From Acidobacteriaceae bacterium (GTDB taxonomy: Bacteria; Acidobacteriota; Terriglobia; Terriglobales; Acidobacteriaceae), in assembly GCA_030041435.1 (NCBI GenBank), contig JASHNW010000040.1, positions 1 to 64,000 on the forward strand: 64,000 nt of DNA, in the 5' to 3' direction. Below the pieces are notes generated by a model. That model worked only from the letters and a program-made list of their open reading frames with translations. It was not told the DNA's origin and made no database searches. Made by a program: the position numbers and the translations under genes. This document shows, in pieces, positions 26,084-35,102 of this stretch (positions are counted from its first letter, which is position 1; each line of letters begins with the position of its first letter).

Positions 26084-26328
26084 TCGTGTCTCTGAAGTTC
26101 CTTTCACAATTCGACCAATGGAAGTGGGCGAGGAACGTCCCTCAGGGGCTAAAGCCCAACGTATTTTGAGCCGGGGACGGCACGGCTCAAGCCGTGCCCC
26201 TTCAAAGCGGGGAAATGTTTGCGCGGGGCTTTGACGCTGTGGCAATTCAAAGCGGGAAAAGTTTCCGCGGGAGCGTGAAGCCGTGCCCTGATACAAAACC
26301 ATTCATTAACGAACTTGTGAGACAGGGC
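26084..26328. repeat. Family A element, expanded copy beside the tRNA gene
   Basis: It opens TCTCTGAAGTTCC and closes near GTGAGACAGGGC. It has the GGGGCTAAAGCCC hairpin, then GGCACGGCTCAAGCCGTGCC and an extra about 90 bp with a second GAAGCCGTGCCCTGATACAAAA. The core hairpin block thus seems duplicated. Confidence 0.6.
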
Positions 26329-26336
26329 TAGTTCCG

Positions 26337-26470
26337 TGACCGCATGAAGTTTTCCGGGCCTGAAGGCCGGGGAGTTTGGGGCCGCCCGTTCCCCGGCCTG
26401 AAGGCCGGGGCTTCTACCGCAGTGCCGCAAGCGGCACGCGCTTCGCACCAGGTCCCGGTTCAGGCGGTCA
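26337..26470. repeat. 134-bp palindromic dispersed element, copy 2
   Basis: Same length and nearly the same sequence as the copy at 6601-6734, from TGACCGCATGA to TCAGGCGGTCA. The high identity and equal length over a distance of 20 kb suggest recent spread or strong constraint. It is non-coding. Confidence 0.75.
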
Positions 26471-26608
26471 GGGGCCTGGTATGGTGTCCCGGAGACTCGT
26501 GGCGCACGGCCAGGGACGGCGCCATCATTGCGGCAACGCGCTGCCAGGACACTACTGATCGGCGGGGCGAGGGCGTGGCGTGAAGGGTGGAGTGCGGGGT
26601 TGAGTGCA

Positions 26609-26630
26609 GCTTCCACCTTTCGGTGGAGGC
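26609..26630 (+). promoter_or_regulatory. Leader hairpin upstream of the ABC operon
   Basis: GCTTCCACC and GGTGGAGGC (9-bp stem with one G-U pair, loop TTTC) lie about 90 bp before the first permease start. I could not match the leader to a known riboswitch class. The surrounding 26471-26720 shows no other feature. Confidence 0.35.
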
Positions 26631-26720
26631 GCAGCGCCGCCGGGAGTGCGTAAGATCGTCGAGCAGGAAAATCCCGGAAGAAAGCCCCAGCCTGTTGTCT
26701 TGATTAAGAATGAGCGAACA

Positions 26721-27575
26721 ATGAGTCCCGGCTCCGCACGCGGGGAAGGCGGCGAGGAGCAGCGGCCGGCGGTGAGCACTGGGCCGGTGCACGACAGCCA
26801 CGCGGCGACCATGAACTGGCGGGTGCAGTGGCGCCCGCTGGCGTTCATTGCGTTTCTGCTGGTGCTGTGGCACTACGGGGTGAAGCACGAGCCGTCGCAT
26901 CTGCTGCCCGGACCGTGGGGCGTGGTGGGCGGCCTGGTGGATCTGCTGCACCACGGGCTGCTGCTGAAGTATGTGGTGGCGTCGCTGTACCGGGTGACGT
27001 GGGGATTCGTGCTGGCGGTGGTGACGGCGATTCCGCTGGGGCTGGCGGCGGGCTGGTACCGCCGCGCGGAGATGGCGCTGAACCCGATCGTGCAGCTGCT
27101 GCGGCCGATTTCTCCGCTGGCGTGGATACCGATCGCGATTCTGTGGTTCGGAGTGGGCGATCTGGCGGCGATTTTCCTCATTTATCTGGGCTGCTTTTTC
27201 CCGCTCATGCTGACGGCGATGGGAGCGGTGGAGAACGTTCCCTCGGTCTACATCCGGGCGGGGCGCAATTTCGGGCTGAGCCAGAGCGAGGTGATCTGGC
27301 GGGTGGTGTATCCGGCGGTGATTCCGCAGCTGATCGTGGGGCTGAGGATCACGCTGGGCATCGCGTGGCTGGTGGTGGTGGCCGCGGAGATGATCGCGGT
27401 GGATTCCGGGCTGGGCTTTCTGATTGTGGACGCGCGCAACGCCGGCAACCGCTACGACCTGGTGGTGGCGGGGATGGTGGCGATCGGAGTGATCGGATTG
27501 CTGCTGGACCTGGGGATGCGGTCACTCGAGAAGGCGCAGTCGTTTCGCTGGGGATATACGGAGGATGAGGCGTGA
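26721..27575 (+). CDS. ABC importer permease (SsuC/TauC-like), first subunit
   Basis: 284 residues from ATG 26721; ATG 26811 (MNWRVQ) would remove 30 unstructured residues and is equally possible, as neither has a strong ribosome site. Five to six transmembrane helices carry the nitrate/sulfonate/taurine-permease pattern, with the EAA loop (VYIRAGRNFGLSQSEVIWRV, then PAVIPQLIVGLRITLG) and AWLVVVAAEMIAVDSGLGFL. It pairs with the second, closely similar permease at 28351 around the ATPase encoded between them. The gene overlaps the ATPase gene by 4 bp. Confidence 0.85.
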   Translation: MSPGSARGEGGEEQRPAVSTGPVHDSHAATMNWRVQWRPLAFIAFLLVLWHYGVKHEPSHLLPGPWGVVGGLVDLLHHGLLLKYVVASLYRVTWGFVLAVVTAIPLGLAAGWYRRAEMALNPIVQLLRPISPLAWIPIAILWFGVGDLAAIFLIYLGCFFPLMLTAMGAVENVPSVYIRAGRNFGLSQSEVIWRVVYPAVIPQLIVGLRITLGIAWLVVVAAEMIAVDSGLGFLIVDARNAGNRYDLVVAGMVAIGVIGLLLDLGMRSLEKAQSFRWGYTEDEA

Positions 27576-28354
27576 CGCTGATCGAACCGATGGAGGTGGC
27601 GGTGAAGGCGAAGCTGTGCGTCGAGCAGGTGGGGATGGTGTTCGAGCGCGACGGCAAGAGCACGCACGTGCTGGAGAACATCGACCTGGAGGTGGGCGAT
27701 GGGGAGTTTGTGTGCCTGCTGGGCCCGTCGGGATGCGGGAAGACGACGCTGCTGAACGCCATGGCGGGATTTCTGGCGCCGACCAGCGGGACGATCCGGG
27801 TGGATGGGGAGCCGGTGCGCAGGCCGGACCCGCGGCGCATCTTCGTTTTCCAGGAGCGGGGCGTGTTTCCGTGGCTGACGGTGGAGGGGAACATCGAGTT
27901 CGGGCTGTTCAAACTGACGCGCGCCGAACGCGCTGCGCGGGTGGCGCAGTACATCAGGATGGTGGGGCTCAAGGGATTCGAGAAGAGCTATCCGCACGAT
28001 CTCTCGGGCGGGATGAAGCAGCGGCTGGAAGTGGCGCGGGCGCTGGCGGTGAATCCGGACATGCTGTTTCTGGACGAGCCGTTCGGGGCGCTGGATTCGA
28101 TCACGCGGCTGATTATGCGGGGAGAGCTGCTGAGGATCTGGGAGGCGGAGCGGAAGACGATTGTGTTTGTGACGCACGACATCGACGAGGCGGTGCAGCT
28201 GGCGGACCGGGTGGTGGTGATGAGCGCGCGGCCGGCGACGATCCAGCAGATTGTGCCGATCGACATCGCGCATCCCAGGGACATCAGCTCGGCCCGCTAC
28301 CTGGAGCTGCGGGACGGAATCTTTAAGCAGATCGGGCTGGCGCACCGCATATGA
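27572..28354 (+). CDS. ABC importer ATPase (SsuB/TauB-like)
   Basis: 260 residues from GTG 27572. Walker A is GPSGCGKTT, the Q-loop lies in FVFQERGVFPWLTV, the signature motif is LSGGMKQR, Walker B is MLFLDEP, and the switch His is in FVTHDIDEA. It energises import through the permeases encoded on either side. Both gene junctions overlap by 4 bp, so subunit production is translationally coupled. Confidence 0.92.
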   Translation: MTLIEPMEVAVKAKLCVEQVGMVFERDGKSTHVLENIDLEVGDGEFVCLLGPSGCGKTTLLNAMAGFLAPTSGTIRVDGEPVRRPDPRRIFVFQERGVFPWLTVEGNIEFGLFKLTRAERAARVAQYIRMVGLKGFEKSYPHDLSGGMKQRLEVARALAVNPDMLFLDEPFGALDSITRLIMRGELLRIWEAERKTIVFVTHDIDEAVQLADRVVVMSARPATIQQIVPIDIAHPRDISSARYLELRDGIFKQIGLAHRI

Positions 28355-29133
28355 ACACGCTGACGGAGCCGAGAAAGTGGGAGGCGTATTTCTGGCCGAC
28401 GCTGACGGCGGCGCTGTTTCTGGCGCTGTGGTATTTCTCGGTGGCGTGGACGAAGACCAATATTTTTCCATCGCCGCGGGAGGTGGTGCGGGGGATGGCG
28501 GAGCTGGTGCGGCAGCACGCACTGTGGGGAGACATCGTCGACTCGCTGCGGCGGGTGGCGATCGGCTTCGGCACGGCGGCGGTGCTGGGCATTCCCATCG
28601 GGCTGACGCTGGGCTGGTATCCGGCGGCGGACCAGGTGGTGAATCCGGTGATGCAGCTGCTGCGGCCGATCAGCCCGATTGCGTGGATTCCGGTGGCGAT
28701 CATCTTTTTCGGGGTGGGAGACAAGGCGGCGATCTTCCTGATTTTTATGGGCGCGTATTTTCCCATCGTGGTGGCGTGCGCGAGCGGGGTAACGAACGTG
28801 CCGGCGATGTACCGGCGGGCGGGACACAATTTCGGCCTGACGCCGGTGCAGGTTCTGGCGCGGGTGGTTTTTCCGGCGGCGCTGCCGCGCATCCTGATGG
28901 GGCTGCGGATCGCTCTGGGCATCGCGTGGCTGGTGGTGGTGGCGGCGGAGATGATCGCGGTGGATTCGGGGCTGGGGTATCTGGTGATCGACTCGCGCAA
29001 CTCCGGCAAGCGCTACGACCTGGTGGTGGCGGCCATGCTGATGATCGGGGTGATCGGGCTGATTCTGGATACGGCGTTCCGCAGCCTCGAAAAGATCCAA
29101 TCGGTTCGCTGGGGGTTCCGCAATGAGTCTTAA
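28351..29133 (+). CDS. ABC importer permease (SsuC/TauC-like), second subunit
   Basis: 260 residues, a clear paralogue of the permease at 26721. They share LNPIVQLLRPISP-like and AWIPVAIIFFGVGDKAAIF segments, the EAA loop (RRAGHNFGLTPVQVLARVVF) and the block AWLVVVAAEMIAVDSGLGYL almost unchanged. Two distinct permeases suggest a heterodimeric channel, whereas SsuC and TauC normally act as homodimers. It overlaps the ATPase gene upstream by 4 bp and the binding-protein gene downstream by 11 bp. Confidence 0.87.
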   Translation: MNTLTEPRKWEAYFWPTLTAALFLALWYFSVAWTKTNIFPSPREVVRGMAELVRQHALWGDIVDSLRRVAIGFGTAAVLGIPIGLTLGWYPAADQVVNPVMQLLRPISPIAWIPVAIIFFGVGDKAAIFLIFMGAYFPIVVACASGVTNVPAMYRRAGHNFGLTPVQVLARVVFPAALPRILMGLRIALGIAWLVVVAAEMIAVDSGLGYLVIDSRNSGKRYDLVVAAMLMIGVIGLILDTAFRSLEKIQSVRWGFRNES

Positions 29134-30181
29134 GGGGAAAGCCCTGCTGGTGGCGTGCGGATGGCTGGTGCTGATTACTGGGCTGCACATGTGGCTGAAC
29201 GTGAACTGGGCGGCGGTGCTGAACGATTTTCGGCCACCGGACCAGCGCAAGATCGTGGTGGCCTATATTCCGGTGACCTGCCAGCTGACCTGCCCGGTGA
29301 CGGATTACATCACGAAATTCTCAGAGAGCGGGGAGATGTATCTGCCGCGCATGTTCCAGGATTTCGCGTCGCTGAAGGAAGCGCTGATATCGAACAAGGT
29401 GCAGGCGGCGTTCATTGTGGCGCCGATGGCGATTGCGCTGGTGGCGCAGGGGGTGCCCATCAAGGTGGTTTACCTGGGGCACCGCAACGGGAGCTCGCTG
29501 GTGGTGAGGAAGAACGGACCGATTAAGAGCTTCACCGACCTGCGCGGCAAGACGATAGCGATACCGAGCCGGTTTTCCGACGAGCGGCTGCTGGTGTACC
29601 GGGCGGAACAGATTTTTCACATGCAGCCGACGGACATCAAGATGGTGGAAATGGCGCCGCCGGACGTGGCGGGGGCGCTGGCATCGGGAGCCATCGACGG
29701 ATTCGTGATGGGGGAGCCGTTCCCGGCGCAGGCGGAGATGGCGGGATACGGGCGGGTGCTGATCAGGGCGAAGAACTACTGGCCGAATTACATGTCGTGC
29801 ATTCTGGTGGTGCGGCAGGACCTGATCGACAAGCGGCCAGAGGTGGTGCAGACGCTGGTGGACGGCATAGCGCGCTCGGGACTGTGGCTGGACACGAGCC
29901 TGCCGCATCGCGACGACGCGGCGGATTTTGTAGGGCGGCTGTACTACCACCAGAACCCGTCGCTGCTGCGCTGGGCGCTGACGAAGCCGATGGACCGGAT
30001 CCGCTACACGCCGCTGGCGCCGAACCAGGCCGACTTCGATCTGGTGCGCGATTTGATGTTCGAGACCGGCCTGCTGAAGAAGAAGATTCCTTTCAGCGCC
30101 TATACGGATACGCGTTTCGCGGACGGGGCGAGCACGCAGACAGCATGGAAATACGACGCGGGCGACGCGGTTGCCCGCTGA
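29123..30181 (+). CDS. ABC importer substrate-binding protein (SsuA/THI5-like) with a CxxxC motif
   Basis: 352 residues. An N-terminal hydrophobic segment (about 8-26) with no lipobox probably tethers it to the membrane. A NMT1/THI5-like periplasmic binding fold follows, with VQAAFIVAPMAIALVAQGVPIKVV, FTDLRGKTIAIPSRFSD and ASGAIDGFVMGEPFPAQAE. Near the start of the mature domain is AYIPVTCQLTCPVTD, giving Cys53 and Cys57, unusual for sulfonate or nitrate binders and possibly a metal or thiol ligand site. The substrate is unknown; the next two genes hint at a metal or thiol-reactive compound. Confidence 0.82.
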   Translation: MSLKGKALLVACGWLVLITGLHMWLNVNWAAVLNDFRPPDQRKIVVAYIPVTCQLTCPVTDYITKFSESGEMYLPRMFQDFASLKEALISNKVQAAFIVAPMAIALVAQGVPIKVVYLGHRNGSSLVVRKNGPIKSFTDLRGKTIAIPSRFSDERLLVYRAEQIFHMQPTDIKMVEMAPPDVAGALASGAIDGFVMGEPFPAQAEMAGYGRVLIRAKNYWPNYMSCILVVRQDLIDKRPEVVQTLVDGIARSGLWLDTSLPHRDDAADFVGRLYYHQNPSLLRWALTKPMDRIRYTPLAPNQADFDLVRDLMFETGLLKKKIPFSAYTDTRFADGASTQTAWKYDAGDAVAR

Positions 30182-30232
30182 AGCCGCGCCGGACGGGGCG
30201 GGGGAAGCGAACCGGAAAAAGGGGGAAAGCAG

Positions 30233-30538
30233 ATGTACCGCAGACGATTCATACAAATGATGACGCTGGCGGGCGCGGGAAGCCTGGCGACGGTGGGAGC
30301 GATGGAGACCCGGGAGACGAAAACCGTGACGTGGCGGGTGAAGGGATTCACCTGCGTGACGTGCGCGGTGGGACTGGAAACCTTGCTGCGGCAGGAGAAG
30401 GGAGTGCGCTGGGCCAAAGCTTCCTGGCCGGATGCGTCGGTGGAGATCCGCTACGAGCCGTCGGAGGTGAGCGAGGCGCGGCTGAAGGGGTTTATCGAAG
30501 AGATGGGGTTCCGTGCGGAGCCGCAGCAGAAGGGATAA
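30233..30538 (+). CDS. MerP-like heavy-metal-associated (HMA) domain protein
   Basis: 101 residues. A twin-Arg-like hydrophobic N-terminus (RRRFIQMMTLAGAGSLATVG) suggests export. An HMA domain follows with the metal-binding loop GFTCVTCAVGLE (Cys41, Cys44), then the usual second strand VRWAKASWPDASVEIRYEP and a C-terminal FIEEMGF. Such domains bind Hg(II), Cu(I) or similar soft metals and hand them to partners. It begins 51 bp after the binding-protein stop, in the same direction, and no metal-ATPase gene is near. Confidence 0.85.
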   Translation: MYRRRFIQMMTLAGAGSLATVGAMETRETKTVTWRVKGFTCVTCAVGLETLLRQEKGVRWAKASWPDASVEIRYEPSEVSEARLKGFIEEMGFRAEPQQKG

Positions 30539-30728
30539 CGGCGCGGGCTCGCCGCTTCCCTGCCGGCGCTTCCCTGCCGGTGCTTCGCTGGCGACTCTTC
30601 CCTGCTGCCGGGGGGCGAAGGGCGGAACGCGAGAGGAAGACGGGTGAGGACGGCAGCATCCACGCGTCCAGGACGATGAGAGACCCAGCAGCATTCAAGC
30701 CACAGGCAGGAGCAACAGGAACACAGCG

Positions 30729-31493
30729 ATGAGCAGCACCGAATATCGAGAAATTGCACGGAGTTTGTCCGAGGCTCTGCATCTGCAGCAGCCGCCGGTG
30801 GCGGTGTCGTTTGCGGATACGCTGCCCGAGGGAATTCCCGGGCATGCGGGGCGCGTGCCGGCGGGATGCCGGTTCTGGGAAGACGCCGCGACGGCGACGT
30901 TTGCGACGCGGTCGGCGGATCACGAGAGCTGCGCGATCGGGGTGTACACGCATCATCTCGAGCCCACGCCGCAGCAGCAGACCGACCTGATGGACGCGCT
31001 GAAGGTGTTCGGCGAGCTGGGGTACGTGCGCGAGGAAGATGTGCCGCTGATCCCGGTGCTAGAGGCGCAGCCGCGGTACGTGGTGTATGCGCCGCTCGAG
31101 AGCGCGCCTTTGCCGCCGGACGTGGCGATCCTGTTCGTCGATGCGGGGCAGACGCTGATCCTGAGCGAAGCGACGCAGCAGGTGGAAAACCAAACGCCGC
31201 CGGCGATGGGCAGGCCGGCCTGCGCGGTGGTGCCGCAGGTGATGAATACGGGACGGGCGGCGCTGAGCCTGGGATGCTGCGGGGCGCGCGCCTATCTGGA
31301 CGTGCTGGGGGATTCGGTGGCGGTGTTCGCGATTCCGGGCGCGAAGCTGGCGGCGTATGCGGAGCGCATTGCGACGCTGGCCAAAGCGAACGCGGTGCTG
31401 GCGCAGTTCCACCATCTGCGGCGGCGCGCGGTGGAAGCGGGCGAGAGCCCTACGGTGCAGGATTCGCTGGCGGCGCTGACGGGCAGCCGCTGA
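30729..31493 (+). CDS. DUF169 family protein
   Basis: 254 residues with the DUF169 (COG2043) pattern: PPVAVSFADTLPEGIP, GCRFWEDAATATFAT, HESCAIGVYTH, YAPLESAPLPPDVAILFVDAGQTLIL and LGCCGARAYLDV. Several Cys (GCRF, ESCAI, RPACAV, GCC) could form a metal or cofactor site; the biochemical role of the family is not established. It is 190 bp downstream of the HMA gene and may share its promoter. It converges on rpsA, with 8 bp between stops. Confidence 0.85.
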   Translation: MSSTEYREIARSLSEALHLQQPPVAVSFADTLPEGIPGHAGRVPAGCRFWEDAATATFATRSADHESCAIGVYTHHLEPTPQQQTDLMDALKVFGELGYVREEDVPLIPVLEAQPRYVVYAPLESAPLPPDVAILFVDAGQTLILSEATQQVENQTPPAMGRPACAVVPQVMNTGRAALSLGCCGARAYLDVLGDSVAVFAIPGAKLAAYAERIATLAKANAVLAQFHHLRRRAVEAGESPTVQDSLAALTGSR

Positions 31494-31501
31494 CGCAGAG
31501 G

Positions 31502-33205
31502 CTACGCCAGCGCCAGCTCGATGCTGCCCGATTCGCGATCGAGCTTTGCGATGCGGAAGGTGCGGACTTCGCCGGCGCGCAGTGCGGCGGGCTGAGGCGT
31601 TGCGGGCGAGGCTCCGCCTTTCCAGCGCGCCTGCAGCATGGAAGTGAGGGACGAGAGGTCGGCCTTTGCCGGTGACTGCTGCGCGGCGGCCGCGGGCGCG
31701 TGGCTGGCGACGGGGCAGGTGGCGCGGATGCCGTCGCCCAGCTCGACGGTGAGGCTGGCGGCGGACTGCTCGACGATGCGGCCGGAGACGGTGTCGCCGA
31801 CGTTGTGCTCGGCGAGATATTCGTCGCGGCTGGTGGGCACGGCCTGCCTGATGCTGAGTTTGAGCTGACGCTTCTCCGGGTCGACAGCGAGGACCTGGGC
31901 GCGGACCACCTGGCCCACTTTGAGCACGTCCTGGGGGTGGTGGAGATGGCGGTCGGCGACGATTTCGCTGATGTGGACGAGGCCTTCGACGCCCTCGGCG
32001 ACCTGGACGAAGGCGCCGAACTTCATCATGCGGGTGACGGGGCCCTCGATCGCGGAACCGACGAGATATTTTTTTGCGGCGTCAGCCCAGGGATCGCCGA
32101 GCGCCTGCTTGAGGCCGAGGGAGATGCGCTTTTCAGCGGGGTTGACGGAGAGGATGACGGTTTCGACGATGTCGCCGGTATGGAGAAGGTCGCTGGGGCG
32201 GCGGACTTTTTTCACCCAGGACATTTCTGAGACGTGGATGAGGCCTTCGATGCCTGGCTCCAGCTCGACGAAGGCGCCGAAATCCGTCAGGCGGGTGACG
32301 GTACCGGCGATGCGCTGGCCGGCTTTGTATTTTTCGGGGGCGGCGTCCCAGGGCTCGGGCTGGAGTTGTTTGAGGCCGAGGGAGATGCGGCGGGATTCGG
32401 GATCGACTTTGAGGATTTTGACCTGGAGGGTCTGGCCGACGGTGAGGACGTCTTCGGGTTTGTCGACGCGGCTCCACGCGATGTCGCTGATGTGGAGGAG
32501 GCCGTCGATGCCGCCGAGATCGACGAAGGCGCCGTAAGGGGTGAGGCTGCGCACGGCGCCGCTGACCACCTCGCCGGGTGCGAGCGCGGCGAACTGGCTC
32601 TGCTGCTGGGCGAAGGCTTCTTCTTCGGCGATGGCGCGGCGATCGACGACGACGTCTTCCTCAGCGGAGTCGAGCTTGATGATGCGGCAGGTGATTTCCT
32701 GGCCGACGAGCTTCTCCATTTCGGCGGCGTCGCGAACGCCGCTGCGGGAGGCGGGCATGAAGGCGCGGACGCCGACGTCGACACTGAGGCCGCCTTTGAC
32801 GACGGCGGTGACGGTGCCGGCGATGGCGGATTTCTGCGCGAAGGCTTCTTCGAGGGAGGCCCAGTCGGTGGGCTGGCTGACTCGGGAGAGCGAGAGCAGG
32901 TAATAGCGCTCCTCGTTGCGGCCCTTGACGGAGACGAAAAATTTGTCGCCGGGCTGGACGGCGTCGGCGTTGTTGCGGAACGCGGAGCGGGGCAGGATGC
33001 CTTCGACTTTGTAGCCGATGTCGAGGAAGACCGATTCGGCATCGAGGGAAACGACGATGCCCTGGAGCTGACGGGCCGCGCTGTCGGGCTTGTGGCTCTG
33101 CTCGAATTCAGAGAGCAGAGCGCCGAAGGATTCGGTGGATTCGGCTGTGGGTTCGGCGGTGAGTTCGGCTGGGGAGGGCGATTCCGGAGTGTTCTGATTT
33201 TGCAT
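31502..33205 (-). CDS. rpsA: 30S ribosomal protein S1
   Basis: 567 residues with six S1/OB-fold repeats; clear ones begin near LQGIVVSLDAESVFLDIGYKV, VSGAVRSLTPYGAFVDLGG, IAGTVTRLTDFGAFVELEP, IEGPVTRMMKFGAFVQVAE and VSGRIVEQSAASLTVELGD. S1 binds mRNA leaders on the 30S subunit and helps initiation on structured or weak Shine-Dalgarno messages. The N-terminus has an acidic low-complexity stretch (SPAELTAEPTAESTES). It is divergent from recN with a 107-bp gap. Confidence 0.95.
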   Translation of the reverse strand: MQNQNTPESPSPAELTAEPTAESTESFGALLSEFEQSHKPDSAARQLQGIVVSLDAESVFLDIGYKVEGILPRSAFRNNADAVQPGDKFFVSVKGRNEERYYLLSLSRVSQPTDWASLEEAFAQKSAIAGTVTAVVKGGLSVDVGVRAFMPASRSGVRDAAEMEKLVGQEITCRIIKLDSAEEDVVVDRRAIAEEEAFAQQQSQFAALAPGEVVSGAVRSLTPYGAFVDLGGIDGLLHISDIAWSRVDKPEDVLTVGQTLQVKILKVDPESRRISLGLKQLQPEPWDAAPEKYKAGQRIAGTVTRLTDFGAFVELEPGIEGLIHVSEMSWVKKVRRPSDLLHTGDIVETVILSVNPAEKRISLGLKQALGDPWADAAKKYLVGSAIEGPVTRMMKFGAFVQVAEGVEGLVHISEIVADRHLHHPQDVLKVGQVVRAQVLAVDPEKRQLKLSIRQAVPTSRDEYLAEHNVGDTVSGRIVEQSAASLTVELGDGIRATCPVASHAPAAAAQQSPAKADLSSLTSMLQARWKGGASPATPQPAALRAGEVRTFRIAKLDRESGSIELALA

Positions 33206-33312
33206 AGCGGCCTAAGGACCATTGTGGCATGGCGCAGCGCCGGGGCGTGGCGGGGCGGTCGGCGCGCTCTGATATTCTGCCCGACAGAACCACCACGCAG
33301 ACGGGGCCAGCC

Positions 33313-35025
33313 ATGCTGCTCGAACTCCGAGCCGAGAATTACGCGGTCATCGATCACGCCATTGCCGGCTTCGGCCCCGGCCTTAATCTGCTGACCGGCG
33401 AAACGGGCGCGGGCAAGTCGATTCTGGTGGACGCGCTGGCGCTGCTGATGGGGCAGAAGGCGTCGACGGAGATCATCCGGCACGGCGCGGAACGGGCGGT
33501 GCTTTCGTGCGTGTTCGAGTCGACGCCGGGGGCGGAGCTGATCCTCGAAGCGAACGGGATCGATGCGGAGGGCGAGGAGATCATCCTGCGCCGGGAAATT
33601 CTGGACAACGGGAAGGGGCGCGTGTACGTGAACAACCAGCCGGCGACGGTGGCGGTGCTGCGCGCGCTGGCGCCGGAGCTGGCGCTGATCCACGCGCAGA
33701 GCGAGACGCTGGCGGGGTTCGATGGGGCGCAACAGCGGCTGCTGGTGGATCGGTTTGGGGGCGTTGCGACGGAAGCGGTTGAGGAGGCGTTTGCGCGCTG
33801 GCGGGAGATTCAGGAGCGGCTGGCGGAGCTGGAGCGCGACGAGCAGGACCGGCTGCGGCTGGCGGATTTGTGGAGCTTTCAGGCGCGAGAGATTGAGGCG
33901 GCTGCGCCGGAGCGGGGCGAAGACGAGGCGCTGGCGACGGAGAAGCGCGTGCTGGCTAACGCGGAGAAGCTGTACGCGGCCGCGATGAGCGCCAACGGTC
34001 TGCTGTATGAGGACAGCGCGTCGGCGGAAGCGGCGCTGGTGGCGGCGCAGAAACATATCGAGGACCTGGCGCGCTACGACACGAAGTTTGCGGAGGCGGT
34101 GCAGCAACTGGCGTCGGCGCGGGCTGCGGTGGAAGACGTGAGCGCGACGGTGCGGGACTACGCTGAGGGGATCGATGCATCGCCCGAGCGGCTGGCGGAG
34201 ATTGAGGATCGCCTGGCGGTGCTGGATCGGCTGAAGCGGAAGTACGGGGCGACGCTGGATGAGGTAATTGCGTTCGGCGAGGAAGCGGCGCGGAAGCTGC
34301 GGGAGATTGAGAATCGCGACGAAATTCTGAAGGGGCTGCGGGCGGATCTGGGCAAGGCGGCAGCGGCGTACGAGGCGGCGGCACGGGCGCTGACGGCGGA
34401 ACGCGCGGCGGCGGCGAAGAAGCTGGAGAAGCTGGCCGAGGCGCAGATAAACGATCTGGCGATGAAGGCGCGGTTTGCGATTGCCGTGACGCCGAAGGAA
34501 GATGTGGCGGCGTGGACCGCGCATGGGTGGGACACGGTGGAGTGCCGCATTGCGACGAATCCGGGCGAGCCGCTGGCGCCGCTGGACGAGATTGCGTCGG
34601 GGGGCGAGATGTCGCGGGTGCTGCTGGCGCTGAAGGTGAGCGTGGAGGACGGGGCGGCGGCCGGAGCGAAGAGTCGGGGCCGGGCGCGGAGGGTGCAGAC
34701 GCCGCGGACGCTGGTGTTCGACGAGATCGACATCGGGATCGGCGGGCGGGCGGCGGAGGCGGTGGGGCAGAAGCTGAAGGCGCTCTCAAAGGCGCAGCAG
34801 GTGCTGTGCGTGACGCATCTGCCGCAGATTGCGGCCTTCGCGGATCAGCATTTTCTGGTTGAGAAGCAGGAGAAGCAGCGGCGGACGCAGACCCAGGTGC
34901 GGCTGCTGACGGCGCAGGAGCGCGCGGAGGAGATTGCGCGGATGATCAGCGGGGCGACGGTGACGGAGACGAGCCTGCGGCATGCGGAGCAGATGCTGAA
35001 GGCGAGCGGGGCGCTAGCCGGTTAG
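33313..35025 (+). CDS. recN: DNA repair protein RecN
   Basis: 570 residues from ATG 33313. SMC-like organisation: Walker A GETGAGKS (29-36) near the N-terminus, a long coiled coil (about 150-370), then the ABC signature region EIASGGEMSRVLLALK, Walker B TLVFDEIDIGIGGR and the D/H loop CVTHLPQIAAFADQH. RecN tethers DNA ends and supports recombinational repair of double-strand breaks. No LexA-type operator was recognised upstream. Confidence 0.95.
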   Translation: MLLELRAENYAVIDHAIAGFGPGLNLLTGETGAGKSILVDALALLMGQKASTEIIRHGAERAVLSCVFESTPGAELILEANGIDAEGEEIILRREILDNGKGRVYVNNQPATVAVLRALAPELALIHAQSETLAGFDGAQQRLLVDRFGGVATEAVEEAFARWREIQERLAELERDEQDRLRLADLWSFQAREIEAAAPERGEDEALATEKRVLANAEKLYAAAMSANGLLYEDSASAEAALVAAQKHIEDLARYDTKFAEAVQQLASARAAVEDVSATVRDYAEGIDASPERLAEIEDRLAVLDRLKRKYGATLDEVIAFGEEAARKLREIENRDEILKGLRADLGKAAAAYEAAARALTAERAAAAKKLEKLAEAQINDLAMKARFAIAVTPKEDVAAWTAHGWDTVECRIATNPGEPLAPLDEIASGGEMSRVLLALKVSVEDGAAAGAKSRGRARRVQTPRTLVFDEIDIGIGGRAAEAVGQKLKALSKAQQVLCVTHLPQIAAFADQHFLVEKQEKQRRTQTQVRLLTAQERAEEIARMISGATVTETSLRHAEQMLKASGALAG

Positions 35026-35102
35026 TCCATCGGCTCCGTGCTTGCGTCACAAGACAGCCTGTCGTGAGTGAACCCACGTCTGTATTCTTGCCGCAGCCGC
35101 GC

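Noticed and set aside
26600-26720. Riboswitch upstream of the ABC operon
   Set aside because: Only one clear hairpin is present and I could not match it to the guanidine, TPP, SAM or cobalamin classes.
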